A stretch of 64,000 nucleotides of DNA from Chelonoidis abingdonii (GCF_003597395.2 NC_133770.1:204427175-204491174), one strand, 5' to 3'. Shown: positions 11,559-24,428, counted from the first letter of the stretch. Notes: generated by a model not told the origin, from the letters alone. Translations and numbers: made by a program.

Positions 11559-12244
11559 AATTATACTGCATTGATAGATATAAGCTATTAAGAAACTGAT
11601 TGACTCTCATGCTTAGATTAATGATCAGAAGCATTAATACGGACACTTGCAGTGCCATGTATGGACAAGGGCAGGTAAAAATCTTGTTATGGCCACTGAA
11701 TATTAGCAAATATGGGTTGTGCATCTCAGGAATTAAATAAAGGAAGGGGTATAAAGGAGGGGTATGTAAGGGAGTATAAATGAGAGGGTCTAAATTTTGG
11801 GGTCCTGAGGTTCCTGAAATGGCATCAACTAGTTTGTGACCTGCTTTCTGATGCCCACCACTCACTGTTTTCTTCTATCTGTGTTTTTCAAAAGCCTTAG
11901 GAATATGCCTACATGTCTGAAATCCTAAGAGCTATCTCTGTGTATGTAGTTTTAGGTTGTTTGACTATATTAATGAGTGGACTCATTTGGATGTTAAGTA
12001 AAGCTTGTACTTCTTTTATCATTTCTATTGTATGGCTCATCAATCCCAATCAGTCAATCAATTGATTCCAATTAACAAGAATTACAAAAATCTTCTGAAT
12101 AGCCATCTAAGGGGAAGGGACCAGTGTTAAAACATAATAACTCTGTTATACATAATTGCAATAATTGGTTAGGCTACACTATTGATGTAAACTCTATTGG
12201 GTATACATTATGTACAGCAACTAGTATAATAGAGCATCTAGGAA
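11559..12244. other. No gene seen
   Basis: AT-rich DNA. A minus-strand frame of 156 codons (11395-11865) runs across the hAT MITE boundary and has no domain. Confidence 0.55.
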
Positions 12245-12450
12245 CTACTGTAAATAATAATAATAATACCTCACTCTTACATAGCACTTTTCATCAGTAC
12301 ATCTCAACATATGTTATTAAAGAAGGTAAGTCATTATCCCCATTTTACAGGTGGGGAAACTGAGGCACAGAAAGATGATGTGACTTGCCAAAGGTCACCC
12401 AGCAGGTCTCCTGACTCCCATTCAGTGCTCTATCCAATAGGTCACATTAC
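12245..12450 (-). repeat. MIR SINE, reversed, well preserved
   Basis: 'ccccattttacaggtgggga' then 'aactgaggcacagaaagatgatgtgacttgccaaagg' and 'tcacccagcaggtctcctgactccc' give almost the whole reversed MIR core and head. An (AAT)n-like stretch precedes it. Confidence 0.9.
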
Positions 12451-12953
12451 CTTTCCAACTCATAAAAAGTTTGTAATTTTGTTTTGTTTTGGGGGAAGAG
12501 GGGTTATTGCTTCGCCGATCTGCTTTGAAGTTGTGTTGTGCAGTTAATAATTACTAATGGATAACTAACTGTGTTATCACACTATGTGTTGGTGTTTTTC
12601 CTCTTTTTTTCTAATGCTTATAAAATGGAGAAGATTGACAACACTTGAAACTGAAATCTGCTTAACCGCAGAACAAGGATAACATGGAGAGCAAAAGATC
12701 ATTGTTTCTCAGGTCTGTTCAGGTGTGATAATTTCTGAAGGGTAATTTGGTCTCCAAACCCTTGACTTCTCTGCTAAACCTGCTGTTAGGGGTGCTAATT
12801 AGCAATATTTGTGTTGGTGGTTGGTTTGATGTAGATGCGTGGCCCAATAACAGAAAATGGAGTAGCTGGATGTTCTGCCTCTTTAACGAAGGTTAGATTA
12901 ACAAAGCTCTGCTTAAGATAAAGGTGCAGCAAACTGGCAAATGGATATCTGCC
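12451..12953. other. No gene seen
   Basis: No recognised feature. Confidence 0.5.
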
Positions 12954-12956
12954 TTA

Positions 12957-13191
12957 TGCGTTCTTGCGTGGCAACGCTTTAACGTGGCTTGTGTGGTCGT
13001 GGCAAAGCGCTGGGAGAGAGGTCTCCCAGGTCTCCAAAAAAACCACCTCCATGAGGGGCGCACCTACCAGCGCTGGTGCACTGGCTACACTGGTGCTTTA
13101 CAGCACTGAAACTTGCTGCACTCAGGGTTGTTTTCTCACGCCCCTGAGCGAGAAAGTTGCAGAACTGTAAATTGCCAGTGTAGACAAGCCC
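12957..13191. mobile_element. PIF/Harbinger-like MITE with TTA target duplication
   Basis: The right end 'ccagtgtagacaagccc' is the standard inverse of 'gggcttgtctacactgg'. Inside are the repeated 'agcgctgg' and 'cgctttaacg' phrases and 'ctgagcgagaaagttgcag'. The 3-bp flank TTA occurs at 12954-12956 and 13192-13194, as Harbinger insertion predicts (TWA). It is a reversed relative of 22967-23254. No coding capacity. Confidence 0.75.
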
Positions 13192-13194
13192 TTA

Positions 13195-15945
13195 CTTTGG
13201 GGTGGGGGTGGGAATGGAAGTAGGAGATGGGTAGTGGACAAACGACTAGTGGGCAATAAGGACTTTTAGTACAAGAGCATTTTTTTTTTAACTAGGGCAT
13301 CTGGTTGTGGTTTCTCATTGAGAAAGAAATATATTTTATTTTTATTTCTTCATCCTGATTTTTTTGAACACATTTATTTGTATAAGGTGACCCAGCTGAG
13401 GATAAGCAAATGACCATTGGTTAGATTTCAATTAAGGGCCTTGAAATTTGGACTCTGTAACCCATTTGCCATCTTCTAAACTCTACAATCCTCTTCCTTT
13501 TTTTTTTAATGCTTAGAGCTAATGCACATTTCATTCCTCACAATGTGGGGGATATTTTGGTGGTCTAGATTTTGACAACTTCTTTCCTTGAAATTATATC
13601 TATAACCTAACTCTTTCTGCATGCAATATACACTTCAACTACCAGACTACACTCCACTGAGACTGTCTTATAGAAAGCTGTGTATCCTGTCTATTGAACT
13701 TATGACATAAATAAAAATACAAACATGTTTATGTCATAAAGAGCAGAAGGATTCCCATCTGAGTGATTTCATCCTAATATAGATTATGGTAGCCATAAGG
13801 GAATGAGGAGGAAGAGGAAGAGAAGAAGAAGAAGAAGAAGAAAAATAAATCACTAAAAATAAGATTTATTTATTTTTTTTAAAAAAAGCTATGTATGTCT
13901 TGTAAGAGGAGCTTGATTCTCCCCAGATGGAAGAGGACTAGCAATACTCTAGCTCTGATTTCATGCTGGACAATCACAAACCTATCATTTTTGGGGGCAA
14001 GTTCAGTACTAACTTGTGCAGAAAGTGATACTGTCACATAGAAAGATGATCAGGGAGAAAAAAAAAATCTGATAGCCCTTCAGTAATCTACAGAAAGATG
14101 AATGTTTAGGAAAAAAATACTCTTTTGTTCATTGGGCAATGACTAGTTTTACTAATGAAAGAAGCCCCTCTTTTCCTCTTTCATATGCCCACCTTTTAAC
14201 TACTCACTGAATTCTGTCCAAGAACATCCCCTTCCCTAATAAAAACCTAAAAGAAATATAGTTTTAAGTGTGTGTGTTGGAGACATCTTTTCAAGAATCC
14301 CCCTGCAGAGCATCTACCCTGTTATTCTTGCAGGCAGAGGCAGGGTTTGCCTCAAGTGGAATAGGCTGTGGCAGACCCCAGGGATCCAGAGGAGGCTAAC
14401 ATCATTTGTTTTCTAGAAGCCACTCACTCTGTTCTCCCATTTCTGACACTAGAAATCATCTGAAGCTCCACATTTTGAGTTGCCACTATGACATGATTAT
14501 AGGATACTGTACTACACGTACTGCTTTACATACACATTATATTATCTGAAATCTTTATGGAATACCAAGCATTGAGACCGAGGACCAGACGGAATGCATT
14601 TGTTAAAATATTACACCCCAGGTAAAAACTACAATGACAAATTCTTACTTTTTAGTAACTACTCAGACTTCGCTATTAGAATATATTTCACAAGAGAAAC
14701 AGTCAGCCCATGTCAGCACGTGTTTTGCACAGCTTTTAGAAAAAGGCTCTTTTGCCATTTTACAGTGTGAAAATGCATATTTCAATCAAATAGGTAAATG
14801 TAAATGACCCTTGGAAAAAGCAATGCAAATTATGGCAGATTACCTGGTGTAAATTTGTGCATATCCTATGGTCTTAGTGACACAAGATCTTTCAAAACAG
14901 AGTTTTATGATGTGTGACCTGGTGAAAATTATTGTGGAAGCAATATATGTAACAATGTTTTTAAAATATAATGCTTAGGAGTTATCCGGAGTTTCTGGTA
15001 TTGCTATAATTTAAGAATATTTTAAAAAAATCACTTGGACATTTAAAAATATATACAGTACTTTAAAATTCCTCTGTAATGCTGTTTTCTAGAAGCTAGC
15101 AGCATCTTCCTTTAAAAAAAGTGGGGCACTTTTGCCCCACCCAGCGGCCACCACCTAAATTGTCAGCTTTGCTTGTCTTTAAAGTAGTCCCCATGACATG
15201 CTGGATGGATATGTGACTGAAAACTGAACAAAGGCAGCAGCTGTCCCCTGTTGCTAACATTAGTATATTAGGCTCTCATCATCAATGACACTGCCATCTG
15301 TAATGTGCTCTGGGGCAAACACAGAGAGTGCCAGCAGCTTCAGCACCACCGGCAGATGCTTCATCATGCAAGGAGATATATGAAACCTGACTATGCTACA
15401 CATGAATCCAAACAATTGAGAAAAGGAGGAAGGAAAGGAGGGAGGGAGAGGCAATGCAGGAAATAGCAGTCCATATTCTTCACTATTAATATAGCACTGT
15501 AGAAGAAAGAAGCGCTGATTATTAAAAATAACCTAGCCACTCTTAAGGAGTAGCAGGGTTAAACAGGACCCTTAATTTCAATTCATTTTACTAATAAATC
15601 TGAATGACCGGACTTTTCCCACCTCTTTTCTTTCCTTTTTTTTTCTCTTTGATCTCTTCCCTACTCTCCCATATAATTCATAGAAATTGTTTACAAATAA
15701 AACTAATAAGTAATGGTTCTTTTCCCGAAATCCCAGTGCTCTCTTAATTCTCTTCTTCCCAAAATGCTAACTCTTCATGTGCAATCTCACCGTACTCTCT
15801 CTGACACAAGGTTAGTGTCCTTCTCTAACATTAGGATCCAGAGAAGATAGTATTCCCTTTTTGGTTGCTGGCTTCACCTCTGTGGGGACAAGTTCAGAAC
15901 AGCTCTAAGTTCCTTTAACAAACAAATAAGAAGGGAATAGTGGCC
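13195..15945. other. No gene seen; possible conserved noncoding block at 14690-14960
   Basis: The stretch is AT-rich and includes an (AGA)n run. Bases 14690-14960 look unlike the surrounding repeats: they hold an octamer ATGCAAAT (14823-14830) and E-box-like CACGTG (14718-14723), with little low-complexity sequence. That is suggestive of a regulatory element but cannot be tested without alignment. Confidence 0.35.
13821..13842. repeat. (AGA)n microsatellite
   Basis: Seven consecutive AGA units, preceded by a purine-only GAGGAGGAAGAGGAAG stretch. Confidence 0.95.
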
Positions 15946-17070
15946 AAATTGTATTTGTTTAATGTAACATTATTATACACATATTTTATAGACAGACACA
16001 AAATTGATTTGGTTCTATTAGAATGTAGTTACATAGATTATATATATGAAGGCACAGCACTGTTTCTCACATTTGGTAACATGTAATCCATTCTGTTTTG
16101 CTCATATTGTATAGAATTTATTTGCTTATAGTGTATAGTGTCCTACATGGAAGACATCCATATAGGGCTGGAGCAGTGCAAAGTCTACCAAATACATCCT
16201 TAGTAGAGAAGTCCATCTATGTGGACAGTGACTCAGCGGATCTCCACAGGGTCCTTGTTGGTGTAAGTGATAGAAGATCTACCTTTTAGTGATGACTCTT
16301 TTGTATTTTATTTTTTCCCTGTATTGGCACTTAAAAAGCCACCTTGCACCATAGAATACAGAGAAGCAATGTAGATTATTCAGGGTTTGCATTGAATCTA
16401 ATGCCTAAAATTTATATTAGATTATAAATAATTATTTTCACCATTTCTCTCAATATAGTTTCAATTATTCTTCAAACATGGTTAGTTACCATTGTACATT
16501 TCTCAGGTAAAAATGCTCCAATTCATGCAAAACCATTCCTCTACTATACAATTTCTACTAAGTGTATTTGTAGAACTCCTGCATCCACAGGAATTACAAC
16601 ATAAAACATCAAATTGTAAAATAAACAATGTATTATATTCATAGGTTATATGTTTAGTTTATCATTTATTAATTAAAATCCAGTTCTTCAGCTTAAATAA
16701 AATAATATAGACTCATCAGAAATTGTACAGTTTAATACAGTTAAGAGTATAAACGGGAGAGCCAAGACCTTCGAACCCAAAGAAATCTAAAGATCATGGG
16801 AAATTATTTTCCTTTTTCCTTAAAGAGCCAGTCTATGGAACACAAGAAAGTAAAATGGTTGATCTGTGATCAGAATTTCCCATCTCTCTCTCAAATTCAG
16901 AAAGCCCACTTGGGAATCATCTTTCAAGAATTACATATTGCCAAATGTGAGAAATAGTGCTGTGCCTTCATATACATAATCTAGGTACCTACACTCTACA
17001 TGGAACTAATTTTGTGTCTTTATATAAAATGAATATATATATGAGAAATTTAGCACAATTTTGTCTGTTT
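15946..17070. mobile_element. Unclassified element with inverted arms of about 140-150 bp
   Basis: The left arm (15946-16096) and right arm (16932-17070) are inverted copies. The best part is 'ggcacagcactgtttctcac' then 'atttggtaac' at 16051-16080 against its inverse at 16939-16968, with only about three differences over 35 bases. Outward, 'gacacaaaatt' and a shared 'ataaaat' region also pair. About 835 bp of AT-rich DNA separates the arms and has no recognised frame. Long inverted ends suggest a DNA transposon, or a fusion of two inverted copies. No target duplication was identified. Confidence 0.65.
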
Positions 17071-18067
17071 CTCAAACTGGTTCTTCTGTATGTTTGCAGC
17101 ATTATGATTTCAAATTATTGGAGAGTTGATGTTAAAAATGGATTTATTCATCATGAAGCATAAGGTGTCACTTGAACTGTCATCTTCCACAAAAATAGCG
17201 GTAGAGGTTTTAAAATGAATTAATTGAGTTGCACAACTAGCTTTCAGTTACTAGGACCACATTTGCAATGGTGGGCTGTTATAATAATGTATTTTTAATT
17301 CATAGCTGTAGACTGAAGCATCTCAAGTTGTATATATTACAGTCACCATTAGTCCTATTGTTTTAGAGCATTTGCACAGCTAAACTTTAGGGGAAGGATT
17401 AACAAACCTTACATTTAAGTTGTCTAATGCTGTCCATCATAAAAATGCTTCTGGTCACTTTCTTAGAAGCTCTAGCACCTCCAAGTTTTGCAGCAGGAAC
17501 TTTGAAATTTGGCAAAGAAATAGACATGAGATAAAAGAGGTGATTATTGTTATAACCCTAAAAAACATAAAAAGACAAGTTATAAACTGTAAAAAATTTC
17601 CATTTATTTTTTCTGTGTTCTTCAGTAAATCTTGCTAGAGATATTAGATAAAATCTTCAAACATTTCACAAGAACAGAGCATGCACCATCTTGGCATCTT
17701 GCTTCATGTGTCATACCTAGCTGAACCTCTAGCATGGAAACAGACAAAATGGATCCTACTTCTCCTGTCAGTGCCTATTGAAATACCTTTTGGTTCAGAG
17801 AAGAGTTGCCCTAGAGACCATTATCTAGACCATCACTTCTAGACTTACTTGTAATGATGAGTTAATAATCCTGTGTCTTTCACATATGATTTTGTTCAGC
17901 AAGACCTCAAGCCTGATAGAGCTTACATAACATGGAAATAGAACATACATTGCTACAATGCATAAATCTTAGCGCCATAATGATAGCATCTTTCAGAAAG
18001 AATCGGCCAAATATAAATACCTAGTCGTGTAGCATACTGTTTCATTGTATTATACGGATATCAACAC
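17071..18067. other. No gene seen
   Basis: AT-rich, with no recognised repeat. Confidence 0.55.
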
Positions 18068-18075
18068 TTTACAGA

Positions 18076-18530
18076 CAGGGCCGGTGCTACCATTTAGGCC
18101 AACTAGATGGTTGCCTAGGGCACCAAGATTTGGGGGCGCCAAAAATCAGTGCCCCCCAATTTTTTTTAAAGCATTTCAGTGGCTGTTGCACTTGGAGGGA
18201 GAGGGAGTCTCAGCCGCTGCCTGCAGCCCGGGGGTTCCACCGAGCAGTCTCTGCTCCACTTCTCCTGCCTCCTAGGCTTGCAGTGCCAATCAGCTGTTTG
18301 GCACTGCAAGCCTGGGAGGATAATTAGAGTGGAGGCAGCGTGCTCGGGGAGGACGCTGAGCAGAGGTGACCTGGAGTGGGGAAGTGCTGCACAGCTCCCA
18401 GGGGGGAGCTGCCATGGGGGAGCAGGGTGCCTCAGGGTGGAGGGGGAGGTTGGGAGCTGCTGCAGGGCTGGGGTGGGAGCGCAAGGTGGAAGTTGCGCCT
18501 AGGGCGTGAAACTTCCTTGCACCGGCCCTG
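18076..18530. mobile_element. 455-bp non-autonomous hAT transposon, complete
   Basis: Terminal inverted repeats are 'cagggccggtgc' and 'gcaccggccctg', exact over 12 bp. Flanking octamers 'tttacaga' (18068-18075) and 'attacaga' (18531-18538) agree at 7 of 8 positions. The right end matches the autonomous-type copy at the window start (1-183), so that family likely mobilised it. The interior is GC-rich (about 18190-18500), has no transposase and contrasts sharply with its AT-rich flanks. Short plus-strand frames here are chance effects of GC content. Confidence 0.9.
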
Positions 18531-18538
18531 ATTACAGA

Positions 18539-19785
18539 CCTACATAAATATTACAACTGCTCAGGAATTTTGTGACAAAACATTTTTTAAAAAGTTGACC
18601 AATCAAAAATGCACCTTTTTTCAGGAAAAGGTCAGTGTGGCAGAATTTCTTAACTCAAAAAAAAAGTTTTGAAATTTTCTAAGTGAAAAATTTCAGGTTT
18701 TTTGATTTAAAATAATTTTTTGTTTGGAAGCAGTGTAGATTATTATTATAATAATAAAAGCTAATTATAATACTAAAAATAAAAATGGTCAAAATCAAAA
18801 CAAAATATATTGAAGTTAACCATTTTGATAGATTTGAACTGAATTTTTTCCTAATTTTGATTCGTTTCCAAAATCTCATTTTTTTTTACACCGGACATGA
18901 AAACTATTTCCTGCCGAGCTCTAATAACTATATATACATACGTGCCCATTGTTTTTTTCCACCCCAATGGATCCTGGCAAACAGCTGGCAGGAAAATTTA
19001 CCACATATAGTACACTCCTTTCCTTCACTGTATCCCCATCCACAATATATACAAAATACCTTTAATATGTACTCAGTGGGGATGTGGCTATCAGAATGTT
19101 TTCACTTAAACTGAAGGTTTTGTAAATCATTGTTTGTATTTCATTATGTAGCAAAGTATTCTGTGCTAAATTTTCATAAGCATCTGACATTTCTCTTTCC
19201 TTCTTTAAAAATGTTCCCAAACAGTTAAACTAGTTCAAGTTATTCTAAACCACATTTGTCCAGGGCAAGTTTCAGGGGGTTTGTCAATTTTAATTAGAAA
19301 TGACTGTGCACAATGTAGCAGATTATCAGGGCTACTTGTTAAATTATTAAAGGCTGGCTAAGCTTCAGAATGAAGTTAGTGTCCAAATTAGCAAATTTGA
19401 TAGTTTATACTCACAAAAATAATTGCTTTTCTCTCCCTCCTTTTGTAGACTGTGCTTTTTATCTGAGAAAAATACCAAGCCTGTACATCTCCGGCTAATT
19501 TCTTTGAATGAGGTTAGACTTCATAACAATACAACTGAGTGAAATGACATGCCCTTTTATAGGCCTCTTTATTTGGTTTTGATATTTCTTTCTTTTACAT
19601 TATATTCATAATATTCCCTTTGCTGCACTATAGCATGCTTTTACCTCAGAAGGTCATATATTGTGGAATCCTAAAAGCCAATGCTGAACTAAAGAAAAAC
19701 AGCTCTTGCCTGTGTATCCAAGAGACAGCACAAAAATCTCATGGAAGCCATATGTGTAGAAACGAAGACAAATACATTCTAATAC
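18539..19785. other. No gene seen; AT-rich
   Basis: Includes 18580-18900, rich in 'aaaatttt'-type words on both strands, of a kind common in old vertebrate repeats, but not assignable. Confidence 0.5.
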
Positions 19786-19786
19786 A

Positions 19787-20377
19787 CAGTTTCTTAAAGT
19801 GTGGTGCATTAGCCACCAGTCGTCTACATGTACATAACACTTGCTGATGGTTAGCAGAGAGATGACTACAGATATGGCATTGGTCTTTCTTTTTATTTAC
19901 AGATGCTAACTTACTTCAAAAAAGAACTAAACGTACTTTAGAGAGGAAGAATGGTTCAGTAGTTAGGACACTAGCTTGGGACTTCGGATACTCGGGTTGA
20001 AGTCCCTGCTTTGCCACAAACTTCCTGGATGAACTTGGGCAGGTCACTTAATCTCTCTGTGCCTCAATTTGCTATCAGTGAAATGTGGATAATAGTGCTT
20101 CCCTGCCTCATAGCTGTGTGAGTAAATCCCCTAAAATCAGTGTGGCACTCAGATGTTACAGTAATAACAGTCATGTAACTATCTGAAAGCAAAGTATTTA
20201 ATATATCTATCATTATTTCCCCATGTAAGCAAGGGAAGTAGTTGCCACAAGGATGTTCTCTATTTGTGAATGGGAGGGGATGTGGTACACACAATTAGTA
20301 ATGTCTGGGAGATAGCCCATGAGACAATGTCCTCTTTAAAATGTGGTCCAGACTGATAAAAGTTTGAGAGCTGCTGC
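19787..20377. mobile_element. Possible hAT element split by or enclosing a MIR
   Basis: The left part at 19787 ('cagtttcttaaagtgtggtg' then 'cattagccaccagtcgtc') resembles hAT ends of the CAGTGTTTCTCAAAGTGTGG type. The right part at 20336-20377 ('gtggtccagactgataaaag' then 'tttgagagctgctg') resembles the inverse end. A MIR lies between. No target duplication was found, so the two ends may belong to different copies. Confidence 0.35.
19945..20165 (+). repeat. MIR SINE, nearly complete
   Basis: The tRNA-like head 'aatggttcagtagttaggac' and 'ggttgaagtccctgc' is followed by the core 'tgaacttgggcaggtcactt' and 'aatctctctgtgcctcaatttgc', then 'gtggataatagtgcttccctgcctcatag'. This is the best MIR in the window. 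Confidence 0.92.
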
Positions 20378-20385
20378 TCTAGGTA

Positions 20386-22963
20386 TAGGCTTTACTTATC
20401 CTCTTATTTATTCAATACATGCACACACACACTCTCACTTTTAAAAAGAAAGTCCACCTCCAGTAAATGATTGGAAGCTAGTTTGGTTAGAAGTAGCTTT
20501 CAAGGTGTTGTGGATGGTTAGATTTCATCTTGTACTCATTCATTTAATCTTCTTTACCTCTAAACTAAGGGTCTTCCTGAACACATAATTATATGCCTCA
20601 TAGGCCCAGTAGATCTTGTATTATATTTTTTACTTCCAACACATTTTCTAAAGTCTACCCACACTGAACCAATCCCATATTCTGATGTAGAAATAGTTGA
20701 GACAATGAACATCTATCACTCTCTGACAGGCCAGAGGAAAACACCTACACGAACACCCACCCTCCTATATGAAAGTTTTAGGGATGTGACAAGAACAGAA
20801 GTCAAGATTCAATTCCCATGTCATTATGTGTCCAGCCTACCCACTTTGTTAATTAGCTGATCAATACTGGAGGGAACAATAAACACAACCTGAAAATTTG
20901 TCAAGACTGATACACTATGGTATACATCTCCACTCTTTGCAATAATGTAATCACTTCACATCTATGACCTGGTCAGCGACCTGGTGGTTTGCTGACATCA
21001 AGTGGTTTCAAATATTTTAGAGGTGATTTACTGGAAACTATATTCACCCAAGTTTATTTTTGAACACCTGAAGCACTGTGATGATCATGATGATAGCGGC
21101 AAAACAGCACCATCTTCACCAATGTATTCTAGAATTAAAGCCTTCTAAAGAGTCTCACCCAATTAAACAATGAATCTTTACAACAATTCATTCCATTAGT
21201 ATGACATCCTTCCCTAAAGACTCCCATTTGTAATGAAACCTTTGCCCAATACTCCACCTTAGGAAGCAGTATGTCTATTAGGAGTATTACAAAATACATG
21301 TTACAAAATTAATAATTACAAAACAATTAAGTATGTTTCTTAAATCTGTTAGGTGAATGGATAAAATAAAGGAACAGGAACCAGATTCACTGGCATAACT
21401 GCTCCTGTGGTACAGAACAATAACTTGTTTTAAGTGGCTGGTAAAGCCATGTTTCTGATTGCTCTGCATCACTGCATGGTGCAAAGGAGCCAGAGGGAAG
21501 TGGTGAATCTGGCCCTAGTTCTTTAAGAGGTTGCAATGTACAGTGTAATCCAGAAATAACGAAGCTCAGTGATCACTTTCATTTAAAATATGGACCTCCT
21601 CTGTGTTTGTCAGGTTTTGTTTTTTCATGAAAGGCTGCATGCTTTATTTGAAAACAACATATTTTATTGAACACAAAAATGTAGAGACCATGCCCAGCAT
21701 AAAGAGAGGATTTTTCCTTTACAAAGAAAGTTTTTCTGTTGGCTCATTTGGAGAATTGAATAAAACTCTTTGAGTACGCTTAATATGAATTCCAGGAGCT
21801 TGTTTATTCATATTGTTATTGAATGAAATATACTAAGGTCAATACTCAAGAAAGATTTATTTCAAATCATCTTTTCAGAGTGAGTTCATGTACATGCACT
21901 GGACAATGTGTTTTTTATTTCTTCAGTGCAGTCTCCAAAATTGTATTGACAATAAGCCACTTTTGTGAATGTTTTGCTCTGAAAATAATCAAAGAATTCC
22001 TATGTTGTGCACACATTCTTCCATTGAATATTTACATTTGCCTTGACGAGTGTAGTCTGCAATAAAGAGGGTTTCATTATGCAATGGATTTGACCTTACA
22101 AAGACTTGAGTGCTATGCAAAACACTGAGCATCCTCTCTTGTTCATCTTCCCCCACAAGGTGGTCTCTAGCGATGCACCAAGGAACTATATCTTATACCC
22201 TTCCTAGATAAGAATGCATCATCTCCCAACTGATTCTGTGTCCTGATCACTGACATATTGTCAGTACACTCTAATTTGTACAGATGTGGATGTGTTGTAA
22301 CATAGTTAATATTCTGTTCCATTAAAGTTAATCCCAGTCTCAGTTTTCTGAAGAGTTCATTAGTTTATACTACAGAATGGGCATTGTTAAAGGAAGCATC
22401 TGATTTCTCAGCAATATTGTAGACTGTGTGGGTGTTGTGCATAGGTCATTACATGGCAGACATACCTAAAATGATTATGGCTATCTATACATGGGGCTGT
22501 CAGAAAAGGTGAAGGTAAGGAAAAAGGGAAGCATGAACACCATATTACAGTTTTCCGATTATGTTGATTTTTTTCAAAGTTAAAATGTTAATGAATTTAG
22601 AAATTTAATGGATCATTTTGGTCTGTATGTGATGTTGAGAAAACAGTATTTGCTTCTATCAGCCTAACACCAACTCACTTTTTACATGTAGAAAGCGCGC
22701 ACTGGGTTTACATAAATATACTGTGTAACTTACAACATCTCATTTATTCAGTAAATAAAATGGAGCTATTGCAATATAAAAAGTCCATATTTATACACTG
22801 TTACTACACAATGGCATCTGAGATACCAAATATTATCCTCCAATTAGCATGGGAAGTAAGGGTCTGATCCAAAACCCATGCAAAACAATGGAAGAATTTC
22901 ATTTTATTAATGGCTTTAAATCAAGCCTATATGCAGGATCTCAGACACTACTCTGTGGGTAAA
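20386..22963. other. No gene seen
   Basis: AT-rich with short frames only, and no RNA gene or clear repeat recognised. Confidence 0.55.
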
Positions 22964-22966
22964 TAA

Positions 22967-23254
22967 GGCCTTGGCTATGCTGGCGCTTTACAGCGCTGCA
23001 ACTTTCTCGCTCAGGGGTGTGAAACACCCCCTCCCCCCCGGCAGCTGCAAGATACAGTGCTGTAAACTGCCAGTGTAAACAGTGCCGCAGCACTGGGAGT
23101 ATGGCTCCCAGCGCTGCAAGCTAAACCCCATCAAGATGTGGAGTACGTGCAGCGCTGGGAGAGCTCTCTACCAGTGCTGGCGCTGCGACCACACTTGCAC
23201 TTCAAAGCGCTGCCGCAGCAGCGCTTTGAAGTTTCAAGTGTAGCCATAGATTTC
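22967..23254. mobile_element. 288-bp PIF/Harbinger-like MITE with TAA target duplication
   Basis: It begins 'ggccttggctatgctggcgc' and ends 'agtgtagccatagatttc', with imperfect inverted ends related to 'tggctacact'. TAA flanks it at 22964-22966 and 23255-23257. The interior is dense in 'agcgctg' palindromes ('tttacagcgctgcaactttc', 'tgcagcgctgggagagctct'). It is the same family as 12957-13191 in the other orientation. Confidence 0.78.
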
Positions 23255-23257
23255 TAA

Positions 23258-24280
23258 ATGGAAAAATCACATTCCAAGTTTGTAATGCAGAAGTCCAATC
23301 ATGTAATCAGGGTCATAATTAAACAACTCCTCCATTCCATTTGAGAGCCCCCTTCTCCATAATCTGCACACTCACTGTTCCAAAATACCCAGGAAAAGAC
23401 GTTTTTTGCAATGTTCTGAGAGAAATAATTTAGGCTCTTTCAGACCAAGCAATAGAGTGAATTTCAGTGTCAAAGTTGCTGCCAGCAGCTCCACCTGATT
23501 AAACTGAAGGTGCTCTAACTCGTCTGATCACAATTATGGCACTATCTCATGAGGGAAGGTGGTCTGTCAAGCAGGTAACTTATAGACCATTAAGGGCATA
23601 AGAGATCAAAACTGACACTATGTATTCCACTGGAAATAATCAATGCAGAACAATCAAACATACAGCACTGATATAATGTGCTCTAGGTGAGATGCACCAT
23701 TTAGCAGATAAGTAACTGTACTGTGCACCCATTTAAGATTCTAAGTGAATTTAAGGTGCATCTGTATGTAAAGCACATTGCAATAACCTAATTTTGAAGT
23801 GGCAAGGGCAAGAATGGTGCTCCACATAGACTCACACACTTTATGATCAGGAGGACCCATTGTGATCATCCTGCCCATTGCAGGCCACAGAACCTCACCA
23901 ACCCACTCCTGTATTAGACCCTAACCTCTGAGTGAGTTACTGAAGTCCTCAAACCACGGTTTAAAGATTTCAAGTTACATAAAATTCACCATTTACACTA
24001 GCTTAAACTTACAAGTGACCCAGGCCCCATCTGAAGCAAAGCCATGTCATTCTGGCTGGGCATGGACAAAAAATGCAGTTCTAAACACCAACCATTACTT
24101 GATCACATAAGAGTGGATGTTTATTTCACTTTATCCCCAAAGTGTGAACTCTAACAACAAATAACAGAAGGGCACCCTCTACTGAGTGGTGCACTGCTAC
24201 AAACATCACAGTAATGGGCATAGTATGAGACTATAAATAAAATAACGTCTCCCCTAGTGATATTTGAGTGCAGTAGTAGT
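23258..24280. other. No gene seen
   Basis: No recognised repeat or frame of note. Confidence 0.5.
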
Positions 24281-24428
24281 GCCAGGGAGACTGAAGTGTT
24301 CTACTAGTGGTTTTTGAATGTTATGATTCCTGATGTCAGATTTGTGTCCATTTATTCTTTGAGTAGAGACTGTCCAATTTGGCCAATGTACATGGCAGAG
24401 AGGCATTGCTGGCACATGATGGCATATA

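Noticed and set aside
11395..11865. 156-codon minus-strand open frame as a gene
   Set aside because: It runs through a hAT MITE and its target duplication, and shows no domain or homologous text.
18179..18502. 107-codon frame in a GC-rich block
   Set aside because: Lies wholly inside the non-autonomous hAT at 18076-18530. It is open only because the interior is GC-rich.
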